Positions 1 through 6,283 are shown, counted from the first letter of the stretch. The stretch: DNA of 8,650 nucleotides from an uncultured Gilliamella sp. (GCA_945291235.1 CALYQY010000092.1:1-8650); one strand, 5' to 3'. The notes: generated from the sequence alone by a model not told the origin. Program-made: numbers and translations.

Positions 1-189
1 ATATTAAACTGCTATTTAAAGAATAGAAAGTTAATTTTAACAATTGATATCATCGTTAGAAAAATGGTAAAAAATTTTTTTTGTTCCTTTTTGAAAATAA
101 GGAATTTTTACTGTAATAACTTATTTAAACTAATTCGAGAATACTTTAGAAGATTAGTGCGTTATCATAAAAAAATGATAACGCACTAA
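1..189 (+). CDS. Possible C-terminal end of an upstream gene (weak)
   Basis: Frame 1 is open from the window edge to a TAA at 187-189, giving a 62-residue lysine/isoleucine/phenylalanine-rich, basic tail ending KKMITH. I recognise no family. In favour of a real gene: a run of 62 codons without a stop is uncommon in DNA this AT-rich, and a plausible rho-independent terminator on the same strand starts 12 bases after the stop. Against it: the stretch uses AGA and ATA far more than the clear genes nearby, the sequence is low-complexity, and the last 12 codons coincide with a perfect inverted repeat. It may simply be non-coding DNA. The sequence left of the window would decide. Confidence 0.2.
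   Translation: MLNCYLKNRKLILTIDIIVRKMVKNFFCSFLKIRNFYCNNLFKLIREYFRRLVRYHKKMITH
154..189. terminator. 15-bp perfect inverted repeat, possible terminator
   Basis: The arms at 154-168 and 175-189 are perfectly complementary (15 bp, TTAGTGCGTTATCAT and its complement) around a six-base A loop (T on the minus strand). The lower stem is GC-rich for this region (GTGCG/CGCAC). Neither side has a strong T run. The minus-strand side continues TCTTCT, so it fits slightly better as a terminator for the leftward methyltransferase-lipoprotein transcript, whose last stop is at 288. It could instead be a stabilising 3' hairpin or a dispersed palindromic repeat. Confidence 0.45.
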
Positions 190-200
190 AATAGGTAATT

Positions 201-232
201 ATTAAGTTCACAATAAAGTGAGCTTAATTTTT
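201..232 (+). terminator. Rho-independent terminator-like hairpin
   Basis: The arms ATTAAGTTCAC (201-211) and GTGAGCTTAAT (218-228) pair over 11 bp with one G-T wobble around the loop AATAAA. The stem is followed directly by a T run (228-232). On the plus strand this has the layout of an intrinsic terminator, for a gene that ends at 189 or further left. On the minus strand the trailing sequence is AATAATTACC, so it is a poor terminator in that direction. The stem is AT-rich and therefore of modest strength. Confidence 0.5.
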
Positions 233-287
233 ATCAATTTTGGACAAATTTATGTTGAGATTAAATTCCATTCCAAATTGATTTTAT

Positions 288-686
288 TTACTGGACTTTG
301 AAGATATTTTGGCGAATTCTATAATCTAGATCATTGACCCAACGATTATAGTTACGATGAACTTCACCCTTCTTATTAATTAAATTTGGGCTAACTGATT
401 TATATTGAATTTTATAGCCTTCCGAAGAGAAATTGATATTCATGGTAGCTTCATATTTTAGATTTAATAACGATGCACGAATATTGTTGTTATCAATTAA
501 ATCTAGTTTCCAAATACCATATCGAGTATCACGTTTTTTATTCACCGCTAAAATAGCATTTTTAACCTGCTCTTTACTCAAACCTTGCGATGATGACTCA
601 ACTGTTCTTGGTGCCTCATACTTATTGGCACAACCAAATAATAGACAGATAAAAAAAGTGGCTATTATCAACTTAAAAAACTTCAT
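288..686 (-). CDS. Small outer-membrane-type lipoprotein, function unknown
   Basis: A 132-residue protein with a clear lipoprotein signal peptide: basic start MKFFK, hydrophobic stretch to residue 17, and lipobox LFGC with the modified cysteine at position 19. After processing, about 113 residues remain. They include a helical segment with LSKEQVKNAILA (about 36-47), then an alternating beta-type region (INFSSEGYKIQYKSVSPN) and a conserved-looking tail with HRNYNRWVNDLDYRIRQNI. I recognise the HxNYNRW-NLD pattern as typical of small bacterial lipoproteins but cannot name a function. The ATG is preceded by AAGGAGT 6-7 bases upstream, a strong ribosome site. The gene lies 37 bases downstream of the methyltransferase on the same strand, so the two are probably co-transcribed. 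By position it could be the first gene (apeA) of the APE cluster; I am not certain of that name. Confidence 0.85.
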   Translation of the reverse strand: MKFFKLIIATFFICLLFGCANKYEAPRTVESSSQGLSKEQVKNAILAVNKKRDTRYGIWKLDLIDNNNIRASLLNLKYEATMNINFSSEGYKIQYKSVSPNLINKKGEVHRNYNRWVNDLDYRIRQNIFKVQ

Positions 687-723
687 TTGTTTACTCCTTG
701 AATAAAAGTGATTAATTTTTGAT

Positions 724-1809
724 TTAACGTTTTTTACAAATTAACAACGTATGTCCATAACCTAATCCATCAATATCTTTTTCAACATGAAACCCTGCTT
801 CATTTAAACATTGATAAAATATTTTAGAATGGTAAAAACGACTATTGCCATTTGCTAAACAGGTGAAATATAAAGACGAGGCATTCAGACTTAATGCACC
901 GGCCTCAAATGTCTGCCTATCCCAAAACAAATCCATAATGCAAACCGTTGCATCATCTTTCATACTGCGATGAATTAGTGTTAAAATGCGAGTAATTTGT
1001 TCACGACTAAAACAGTCAAGAAACTGACTCATCCACCAAACATCAGCTTGATTGGGTAAAATCTCATCTTTCAATAAATCAACTTCAAAGCCCTCAATCC
1101 GATCAGATAAACCAGCTTGTTGAATATTTTGCTTGGCAACATGAATTTGCTGCGGTAAATCCAAAAGCGTTATTCTAATATTCGGATTTTGTTTAGCACA
1201 AAAAAGTGCCCATTTACCGGTATTGCCACCCACATCATAAATATGCTTTGGATTTAATTGTTCAATATGTGAAAAAGCGGCAGGAAAGGAATGATCAGAA
1301 TAGAAATGGTCAAATTCAAACCAGCTTTTTTTGGCTTTTTCAGGTAACACTTGTAAGGCAGGATATATGGTTGACCAATCACCAAAAACTTTTAAACCTT
1401 CTGGTTTTCCCGATTCAAGAGCAGATTGAAGATAGCGCATGCTTTCATAACAAATATCTTGAGTAAAATTAAGATTAACTTTCGTCATTTTGTCATGCAA
1501 TAAATAATGACCAATTTTTGCCAAAAAATAACGGGAATGCTGTTGATAAATGACATGCATACTTAAACCAATATCGAGTAATAATTGAATTGCATATTCA
1601 GATAAATCAATCTCTTTAATGATTTTATCAACCGTTATTCCGTCAGTACTTGCTCGGTCTATACTTGCTAATATTCCTTTATCTCTCATACAAAGGACAG
1701 CTTGAAATAAAATAGGCGAAAATGCGATTTTTTGTGCTTCCGTTATCGCCTCTAACGCAGAGTATTTATCTTCGTTATATCCATATCTAATGTTTTCTTG
1801 TCCAGTCAA
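724..1809 (-). CDS. apeB: SAM-dependent methyltransferase of the APE cluster
   Basis: A 361-residue class I methyltransferase of the small-molecule O-methyltransferase (Methyltransf_2) shape. It has an N-terminal winged-helix/dimerisation part (about 30-105) and a C-terminal Rossmann domain. SAM motif I is YDVGGNTGKWAL (191-202), and the acidic ribose-binding loop is LLDLP (215-219). Where plant-type O-methyltransferases carry the catalytic LHDW-type motif, this protein reads QFLDCFS (262-268), so the usual histidine base is absent. In APE producers a methyltransferase modifies the aromatic head group (for example 3-methyl-4-hydroxyphenyl in E. coli); that role is inferred here. The start is TTG at 1809, preceded by AAGG (1817-1820) with 7-base spacing. 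No in-frame ATG occurs upstream before a stop, and the first internal ATG (residue 41) would cut into the domain. It is divergent from the main operon. Confidence 0.88.
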   Translation of the reverse strand: MTGQENIRYGYNEDKYSALEAITEAQKIAFSPILFQAVLCMRDKGILASIDRASTDGITVDKIIKEIDLSEYAIQLLLDIGLSMHVIYQQHSRYFLAKIGHYLLHDKMTKVNLNFTQDICYESMRYLQSALESGKPEGLKVFGDWSTIYPALQVLPEKAKKSWFEFDHFYSDHSFPAAFSHIEQLNPKHIYDVGGNTGKWALFCAKQNPNIRITLLDLPQQIHVAKQNIQQAGLSDRIEGFEVDLLKDEILPNQADVWWMSQFLDCFSREQITRILTLIHRSMKDDATVCIMDLFWDRQTFEAGALSLNASSLYFTCLANGNSRFYHSKIFYQCLNEAGFHVEKDIDGLGYGHTLLICKKR

Positions 1810-1943
1810 TCTATTGCCTTTTTGTTGATTTAATGTATTGTATTAGTAAATTATCCGTTAAAGGATATTTTTTTGTAATAATATTACAAAATAGTGTTAA
1901 GTAAAGAATTAAATAATTAAAATGCTAAAAAATTGAAATAAAA
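1810..1943. promoter_or_regulatory. Divergent intergenic control region
   Basis: These 134 bases separate the leftward methyltransferase-lipoprotein pair from the rightward ape operon, so they must contain promoters for both. On the minus strand, TACAAT (1842-1837) is a plausible -10 for the methyltransferase, but no convincing -35 sits at normal spacing. For the rightward operon no clean -10/-35 pair stands out in the AT-rich sequence; TTGTAA inside the palindrome (1873-1878) could be a -35. A second, weaker inverted repeat, TATCC-6-GGATA, lies at about 1851-1866. The region upstream of apeC has no obvious Shine-Dalgarno. Confidence 0.6.
1871..1891. promoter_or_regulatory. 21-bp perfect palindrome, likely operator
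   Basis: The arms TTTTGTAATA (1871-1880) and TATTACAAAA (1882-1891) are exact reverse complements around a single central A. A one-base spacer and near-pure AT content suggest a binding site for a dimeric regulator rather than an RNA hairpin. Its core fits TGTAAT-WWW-ATTACA, which is the consensus I recall for the RpiR-family regulator HexR in gammaproteobacteria; other families use similar palindromes. It lies 53 bases before the apeC start and 62 bases before the methyltransferase start, so one protein could control both directions. The identity of the regulator is inference. Confidence 0.55.
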
Positions 1944-2663
1944 ATGAATTTTTCTTTTACCATTGAAAATTGGTTTGCTTTATCTTCTGGTCTCTCAACA
2001 AAATCTGACTGGGAATTATGGTCAACATCTTTTAATCATAATTGGGATATGCCCTTACCAAAAACGAAAAAAATACCGATGATGCAAGCCCGTCGAATGA
2101 GTATGGGCTCTCGATTAGCTGTGGATGTTGGACTTGAACTGATTGACAATCATCATTTGGATTTAGCGATTTTCACCAGCCAACATGGTGAATTGGAAAG
2201 AACCCATAAAATCCTAACTTCGATGAATCAAAATCATGATATTTCACCGACCGATTTCGCACTTTCTGTGCATAATACGGCATCGGGATTAGTCACTATC
2301 ATCAGTAATAGAAGTATACCTATTAGCTCAATTTCTGCACACAATGACAGCTTTCAACAGGGGTTAATTGAAGCATTTTCAATCTTACATCATGGTAACA
2401 AAAAGGTCTTGCTTGTCGATTTTGATGGTTTTGTTCCAGAAACCTATCAAAAACAGATTAATTATCATGTTCCTGCTTATGCCGTTGGCTATATATTAAC
2501 AAGCGGTGATCAATTAAGTTGTCAAAGCATCGATAAATCATCACAGGTCTACCAACCTATTTATCCTCAATCAATCGCTTTTTTACACGCTTATTTGTGT
2601 AAACAAAAACATTTTATTATTCAAGGAAATTCTCAAGATTGGCAATGGACATTAAATCAGTAA
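1944..2663 (+). CDS. apeC: Beta-ketoacyl synthase-like chain-length factor
   Basis: A 239-residue protein matching the short ketosynthase-like family (Ketoacyl-synt_2), about the N-terminal half of a thiolase fold. Recognisable stretches are FTSQHGE (77-83), SVHNTASG (108-115) and SAHNDSFQQGLIEAF (131-145). The last aligns with the segment where active ketosynthases carry the nucleophilic cysteine (TACSS-like), but there is no cysteine here; the only ones are at 193 and 219. It therefore cannot condense on its own and is best read as the chain-length-factor partner of a full ketosynthase (ApeO in characterised clusters), expected beyond 8650. The ATG at 1944 lacks a visible Shine-Dalgarno; an ATG at 1922 runs into a stop after four codons. 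It is the first gene of the rightward operon, and its end overlaps apeD. Confidence 0.85.
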   Translation: MNFSFTIENWFALSSGLSTKSDWELWSTSFNHNWDMPLPKTKKIPMMQARRMSMGSRLAVDVGLELIDNHHLDLAIFTSQHGELERTHKILTSMNQNHDISPTDFALSVHNTASGLVTIISNRSIPISSISAHNDSFQQGLIEAFSILHHGNKKVLLVDFDGFVPETYQKQINYHVPAYAVGYILTSGDQLSCQSIDKSSQVYQPIYPQSIAFLHAYLCKQKHFIIQGNSQDWQWTLNQ

Positions 2664-3439
2664 CCTCAAAAAAAATCTATACTTTAAATCAATGTTGGCG
2701 ATTATTCGCAATAGCATTTGGTTTCCTATTGTTTGGCGTTTTTGGTTTTGTTGTCTTATCAATTTTTTGGTTTAGTTTATTAAGACTAGCTATTTGGAAT
2801 AAAAACGACCGAATAACAGTTGCTCAGTATAGTATAAGTATTTGCTTTAAAATTTTTATCGGCATTATAAAATCATTAGGGATTATTCAATATCAATTTG
2901 ATGGACTAGAAAAACTGAAACAAGATAAAAATTGTCTAATTGTGGCTAACCACCCTTCTTTGCTTGATGTGGTACTGTTAGTTTCTGTTATGCCACGTTG
3001 CGATTGTTTAGTCAAAGGCGCATTATTAAATAACGTTTTTATTAGTCGTATTATCAAAACAGCCGGATATATATTAAATGCGGAATCGGAAAAGATATTA
3101 CCACAATGCCAACAAATATTATCCAATAATGGGCGAATACTCATATTCCCAGAAGGAACTCGAACCGTTCCAGATCAACCGATGAAATTACAACGAGGTG
3201 CAGCAAATATTGCATTACGTTGCCATGCCGATATTCGGCTTATTCATATCCAGTGCGATCCTCCTTTTTTGATAAAACAACAAAAATGGTATGACATCCC
3301 TATCAAAAAAACATCATTCAACGTTACGGTTGGTGAAAAAATTTCGATTGATGATTTTGTCGAGCCAAATACAACCGTCGCAGCAAGAAAATTAACACGA
3401 TATTTAACCTCTGTCCTGATTAAGGCTGAGAATAGTTAA
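2645..3439 (+). CDS. apeD: PlsC-like membrane acyltransferase
   Basis: A 264-residue member of the lysophospholipid/1-acylglycerol-phosphate acyltransferase family. A hydrophobic membrane segment covers about 19-48. The catalytic HX4D motif is in NHPSLLD (102-108), and the acyl-acceptor motif FPEGTR is at 168-173, followed by LQRGAANIA (182-190). All hallmark residues are present, so it should be active, transferring an acyl group at the inner face of the cytoplasmic membrane. In APE clusters it is a candidate for moving the polyene chain onto a lipid/glycerol-type anchor; the exact acceptor is not shown by sequence. Two starts are possible: ATG at 2645 (chosen) or TTG at 2639. AAGGA at 2623-2627 lies 17 or 11 bases upstream respectively, so the TTG cannot be excluded. 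It overlaps the apeC end by 19 or 25 bases. Confidence 0.88.
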   Translation: MDIKSVTSKKIYTLNQCWRLFAIAFGFLLFGVFGFVVLSIFWFSLLRLAIWNKNDRITVAQYSISICFKIFIGIIKSLGIIQYQFDGLEKLKQDKNCLIVANHPSLLDVVLLVSVMPRCDCLVKGALLNNVFISRIIKTAGYILNAESEKILPQCQQILSNNGRILIFPEGTRTVPDQPMKLQRGAANIALRCHADIRLIHIQCDPPFLIKQQKWYDIPIKKTSFNVTVGEKISIDDFVEPNTTVAARKLTRYLTSVLIKAENS

Positions 3440-3465
3440 GTTATAGCAAAGATAAAGGTACTTTA

Positions 3466-3729
3466 ATGGAACAACTACACAATGAAATTAAAACGTTAAT
3501 AATTAATGTATTAAATTTAGAAGACATCACTCCTGAGGATATAGATACTGAAGCCCCCCTATTTGGTGAAGGCTTAGGCTTAGACTCTATTGATGCGTTA
3601 GAACTGGGTTTAGCAATCAAAAACCAATTTGGTATTGTATTATCCGCTGAAAGTGATGATACCAAAAAAATGTTTTATTCTGTTAAAACATTAGCTGATT
3701 TTATCGTGTCTCAACAACAAGGAGCCTAA
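3466..3729 (+). CDS. apeE: Acyl carrier protein (first of two)
   Basis: An 87-residue acidic acyl carrier protein. The phosphopantetheine site is in GLDSIDALEL, with the carrier serine at position 41. Helices I and III flank it (about 3-17 and 72-83), and the loop between helix II and III (SAESDDTKKMF) is longer than in the neighbouring ACP. Together with ApeF it carries the aryl starter and the growing polyene; in the characterised Xenorhabdus pathway ApeE is mainly the elongation carrier. It needs a phosphopantetheinyl transferase, and none is encoded in this window. AAAGG (3454-3458) sits 7 bases before the ATG. It lies 26 bases after apeD and 4 bases before apeF. Confidence 0.93.
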   Translation: MEQLHNEIKTLIINVLNLEDITPEDIDTEAPLFGEGLGLDSIDALELGLAIKNQFGIVLSAESDDTKKMFYSVKTLADFIVSQQQGA

Positions 3730-3733
3730 ATAT

Positions 3734-3982
3734 ATGGACAAGCAACAAATTTTTGAACAAGTTCAATCTGCACTTGTACAACTTTTCGAATTATCGCCAG
3801 ACGATATTAAACCCGAATCAAAACTTTTTGAAGAGTTAGATCTTGATAGTATTGATGCTGTTGATTTAGTCGTTCATCTACAAAAAAAGATTGGTAAAAA
3901 AGTTGATCCTGAGACATTCAAATCGGTAAGAACAGTCCAAGATGTTGTTGAAGCAGTAAACAAACTAGTTAATAATCAATAA
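3734..3982 (+). CDS. apeF: Acyl carrier protein (second of two)
   Basis: An 82-residue carrier protein with the motif LDLDSIDAVDL and its phosphopantetheine serine at position 39. It differs clearly from ApeE outside the motif: a shorter inter-helix loop (KKIGKKVDPETFKSV) and a lysine-rich patch after helix II. It is therefore not a recent duplicate but a functionally separate ACP. In characterised APE systems one carrier accepts the activated 4-hydroxybenzoate and the other serves elongation; I assign ApeF to priming by gene order and literature knowledge. It has a strong ribosome site AAGGAG (3719-3724), which overlaps the end of apeE and is spaced 9 bases from the ATG, consistent with high, coupled expression. 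Confidence 0.93.
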   Translation: MDKQQIFEQVQSALVQLFELSPDDIKPESKLFEELDLDSIDAVDLVVHLQKKIGKKVDPETFKSVRTVQDVVEAVNKLVNNQ

Positions 3983-3994
3983 TAAAATAATAAT

Positions 3995-4558
3995 ATGAAC
4001 AAAGTTAAGTCAATAATAAACAAGATAACCAATATTTTATTTGTCTTTTATCCATTTATTATTTACTTATCACTACACTACCAACATGTTGAATTAGCTA
4101 TTTTTTATTTGATATTTTTATTTGTTTTTAGGTTAATTACATTACCAAAACTATTTTCAAATATTAAATGGCTAAGCATAGTTGTAACATGTTTTGGGTT
4201 ATTGTTGACCGTAATTAGCTGGCTATTTTCAAAATATCAACTCCTACTGTTTTATCCGGTAGCCGTTAATTTGATATTTTTTATTGTATTTAGTTACTCA
4301 TTAACTCAACCACAAACAATAATTGAAAAATTTGCCAGAATGAACAATCCACAATTACCCGATCAGGCTATACGTTATAAACGTAATGTGACTATTTTTT
4401 GGAGTCTATTTTTTATTTTTAATGGCTCTGTCGCCTTAATAACATGCTTACTTGAAAACATGTATTGGTGGACAATTTATAATGGCTTAATTAGCTACCT
4501 TTTAATCGGAATTTGTATGGGAATGGAATGGCTAATCCGTCAAAAATTTCAACGTTAA
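3995..4558 (+). CDS. apeG: Polytopic inner-membrane protein of APE clusters
   Basis: A 187-residue, very hydrophobic and AT-rich protein with about six predicted membrane segments (roughly 13-29, 33-50, 58-78, 82-102, 131-153, 157-178). A cytosolic-looking loop between segments 4 and 5 contains FARMNNPQLPDQAIRYKRNV, and the protein ends in a basic tail (MEWLIRQKFQR). It resembles the small predicted membrane protein (COG4648-like) found between the ACPs and the ligase in ape clusters. Its biochemical role is not established; membrane anchoring of the assembly line or help in transfer/export are inferences. It starts 12 bases after apeF with only A/T upstream, so it lacks a recognisable Shine-Dalgarno and may depend on translation of apeF. 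Its end overlaps apeH by 31 bases. Confidence 0.85.
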   Translation: MNKVKSIINKITNILFVFYPFIIYLSLHYQHVELAIFYLIFLFVFRLITLPKLFSNIKWLSIVVTCFGLLLTVISWLFSKYQLLLFYPVAVNLIFFIVFSYSLTQPQTIIEKFARMNNPQLPDQAIRYKRNVTIFWSLFFIFNGSVALITCLLENMYWWTIYNGLISYLLIGICMGMEWLIRQKFQR

Positions 4559-5913
4559 ATCTATTATCACAGCAGTTACTGCGATCAGAACAAGAAGTTA
4601 TCGCATTTAGACACAAACAACCTTTAACCGTTGCGGATCTTAAAACCAAAGTATTCGAAATTTGCCATGCATTAAAACACGATAATAACCAATTATGGGC
4701 ATTATCAATGCATGATAGTTTTAATTTCGTAGCGGGATTATTGGCATTATTTTATTCAGGAAAACAGCCTCTACTCCTTAATCCATCTCATCAAGAGATG
4801 CACCAATACTACACCGCTCTTTTAACCGATAACGAGCTGAATAGCAGTCAATTTATCGATAAGAAGATCATCAATATTAATCAATTACCATTAGCAAATT
4901 TTTGCAATGAAAAACAGCAATTAACTTATGATTTTAAACAACAGACATTAACGCTCTTTACCTCTGGCTCAACGGGTCTGCCAAAACCTATTGAAAAATC
5001 GGTTTATCAGTTACAACATGAAATTGAAATACTTAATAAAGATTGGGGAAAATCAACTTCTGATCTTGTCATTGCATCTGTGTCACATGAACACATGTAC
5101 GGATTAACGTTTAAAATCATGTTATCACTGTGCTGTAAAATACCCTTTGTTTGTGAACCCGTGCTTTATCAAGAACATTTGGCAACATTCAAGAATAAAC
5201 GTATTATTTACATCACAACTCCATCGATTATTAAAACGTTAGATAATCATTTACCCGTGATAAACTGTGATAAAGTGATTTCATCCGCAGGTAAATTAAG
5301 TTATCAAGAATCACAATTTTGTTTCGAAAATTTAGGCGTTTTACCAAATGAAATCTATGGTTCAAGTGAAACCGGTATTATCGCTACTCGACAACAAACC
5401 CAGCCGAATACGCCATGGACGCTTTTTTCTTCTATGCGAATTGAGTATGATCAACGTTGGCAACAAGCCATTTTATACACGCCATTATTAGATCAACCTG
5501 AAGTTCTGAATGATAAAATTAAAATAGTCAGTAATAAGTACTTTCATCTATCGGGACGGAAAGACAAAATAATTAAGATCTCTGAAAATCGAGTTTCACT
5601 TACCCATATAGAAAATAAAATTAATCAACTTAACGAAGTTGAACAGGTAATAATTATTCCATTAGAACAAAATAATCGAACAATACTTGGTGCCGTTATT
5701 CAATTAACGCCAAGCCATAAAAAACTTTTGCAAACCTACAGTCATTTAAAATTAACACAATATTTTCGACTTTTATTGAAAGATACATTATCATTAATTG
5801 AAATGCCCAAAAGATGGCGATTTGTTGAGTTTCTTCCTAAGAATTCTCAAGGAAAATCCAGTTACATTGAATTAAAAGCATTGTTTAATGCGTTAAAGAA
5901 GAATAATGAATAA
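4528..5913 (+). CDS. apeH: AMP-dependent aryl-acid:ACP ligase (starter activation)
   Basis: A 461-residue ANL-superfamily adenylating enzyme. Its motifs are the P-loop LFTSGSTGLPK (143-153), the acyl-substrate/AMP motif YGSSETG (277-283), the hinge-type LSGRKDKIIK (341-350), and the C-terminal PKNSQGK with the likely catalytic lysine at 443. It is shorter than typical acyl-CoA ligases (about 500-560), and the usual TGD aspartate before the hinge is not seen, in keeping with a compact family. By pathway knowledge it adenylates 4-hydroxybenzoate and loads it on an Ape carrier protein as the starter unit. Two in-frame starts exist: ATG at 4528 (chosen; GGGA at 4519-4522 with 5-base spacing) and TTG at 4513. 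Both lie inside apeG. It overlaps the following apeI by 8 bases. Confidence 0.9.
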   Translation: MANPSKISTLNLLSQQLLRSEQEVIAFRHKQPLTVADLKTKVFEICHALKHDNNQLWALSMHDSFNFVAGLLALFYSGKQPLLLNPSHQEMHQYYTALLTDNELNSSQFIDKKIININQLPLANFCNEKQQLTYDFKQQTLTLFTSGSTGLPKPIEKSVYQLQHEIEILNKDWGKSTSDLVIASVSHEHMYGLTFKIMLSLCCKIPFVCEPVLYQEHLATFKNKRIIYITTPSIIKTLDNHLPVINCDKVISSAGKLSYQESQFCFENLGVLPNEIYGSSETGIIATRQQTQPNTPWTLFSSMRIEYDQRWQQAILYTPLLDQPEVLNDKIKIVSNKYFHLSGRKDKIIKISENRVSLTHIENKINQLNEVEQVIIIPLEQNNRTILGAVIQLTPSHKKLLQTYSHLKLTQYFRLLLKDTLSLIEMPKRWRFVEFLPKNSQGKSSYIELKALFNALKKNNE

Positions 5914-6283
5914 AAAATATGTAAATGAAATAATAACCAATGTTAGCGAAATAGATCATTTGACTAAAACTGAAGCAAGCATTGAATTTACTGTTCCAGA
6001 TGATCTTTTCTGGTTTAAAGGACACTTTCCGTCTCAACCATTATTACCGGGCGTTGTTCAACTAAACTGGGCGATTTATTATGCTAATCAAATCTTTGGT
6101 AGAAAATTTAATCTAATATCAATCGATCTTGTCAAATTTCAATGCCCTGTTTTGCCTAATGATCCTATTATTTTAAATTTAGTTTGGCATAAACAATCCA
6201 ATAAACTTGAATTTAACTATACTATTACCAACAATAATAGTCATAAAGTTGCTAGTTCAGGAAAGCTAACCTTATGTCAGTAG
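5906..6283 (+). CDS. apeI: Hotdog-fold 3-hydroxyacyl-ACP dehydratase
   Basis: A 125-residue FabZ/FabA-like single hotdog protein. The signature GHFPSQPLLPGVVQLNW (39-55) carries the catalytic histidine at 40, and FDDLF/FWFKG-type residues precede it. The position that in FabZ holds the catalytic glutamate (PGVLxxE) and in FabA an aspartate is Asn54 here. In characterised pathways ApeI dehydrates the beta-hydroxy intermediate on the ACP and forms a complex with a second dehydratase, ApeP, expected outside the window. Each round yields a conjugated double bond without enoyl reduction. The ATG at 5906 lies within the last codons of apeH, with an AAGAAG-like ribosome site just upstream; the end overlaps apeJ by 10 bases. 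Confidence 0.88.
   Translation: MNKKYVNEIITNVSEIDHLTKTEASIEFTVPDDLFWFKGHFPSQPLLPGVVQLNWAIYYANQIFGRKFNLISIDLVKFQCPVLPNDPIILNLVWHKQSNKLEFNYTITNNNSHKVASSGKLTLCQ

Noticed and set aside
233..282. Imperfect inverted repeat ATCAATTTTGGA / TCCAAATTGAT downstream of the lipoprotein gene
   Set aside because: It needs a bulge and a 27-base AT-rich loop, and has no T run on the strand where a terminator would be needed; weak and likely chance.
433..705. Plus-strand open frame of 90 codons
   Set aside because: Antisense to the well-supported lipoprotein with lipobox and strong ribosome site; no motif of its own.
1206..1466. Plus-strand open frame of 86 codons inside the methyltransferase gene
   Set aside because: Antisense to the conserved Rossmann domain; composition looks like a shadow frame.
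1851..1866. TATCC-6-GGATA inverted repeat as a second operator
   Set aside because: Only five-base arms in AT-rich sequence; too short to support without conservation data.
2893..3144. Minus-strand frame of 83 codons inside apeD
   Set aside because: Overlaps the catalytic HX4D region of the acyltransferase on the other strand; no ribosome site or recognisable domain.
3441..3665. Minus-strand frame of 74 codons over apeE
   Set aside because: Mirror of the ACP gene, serine-rich from the antisense of acidic codons; not a real protein.
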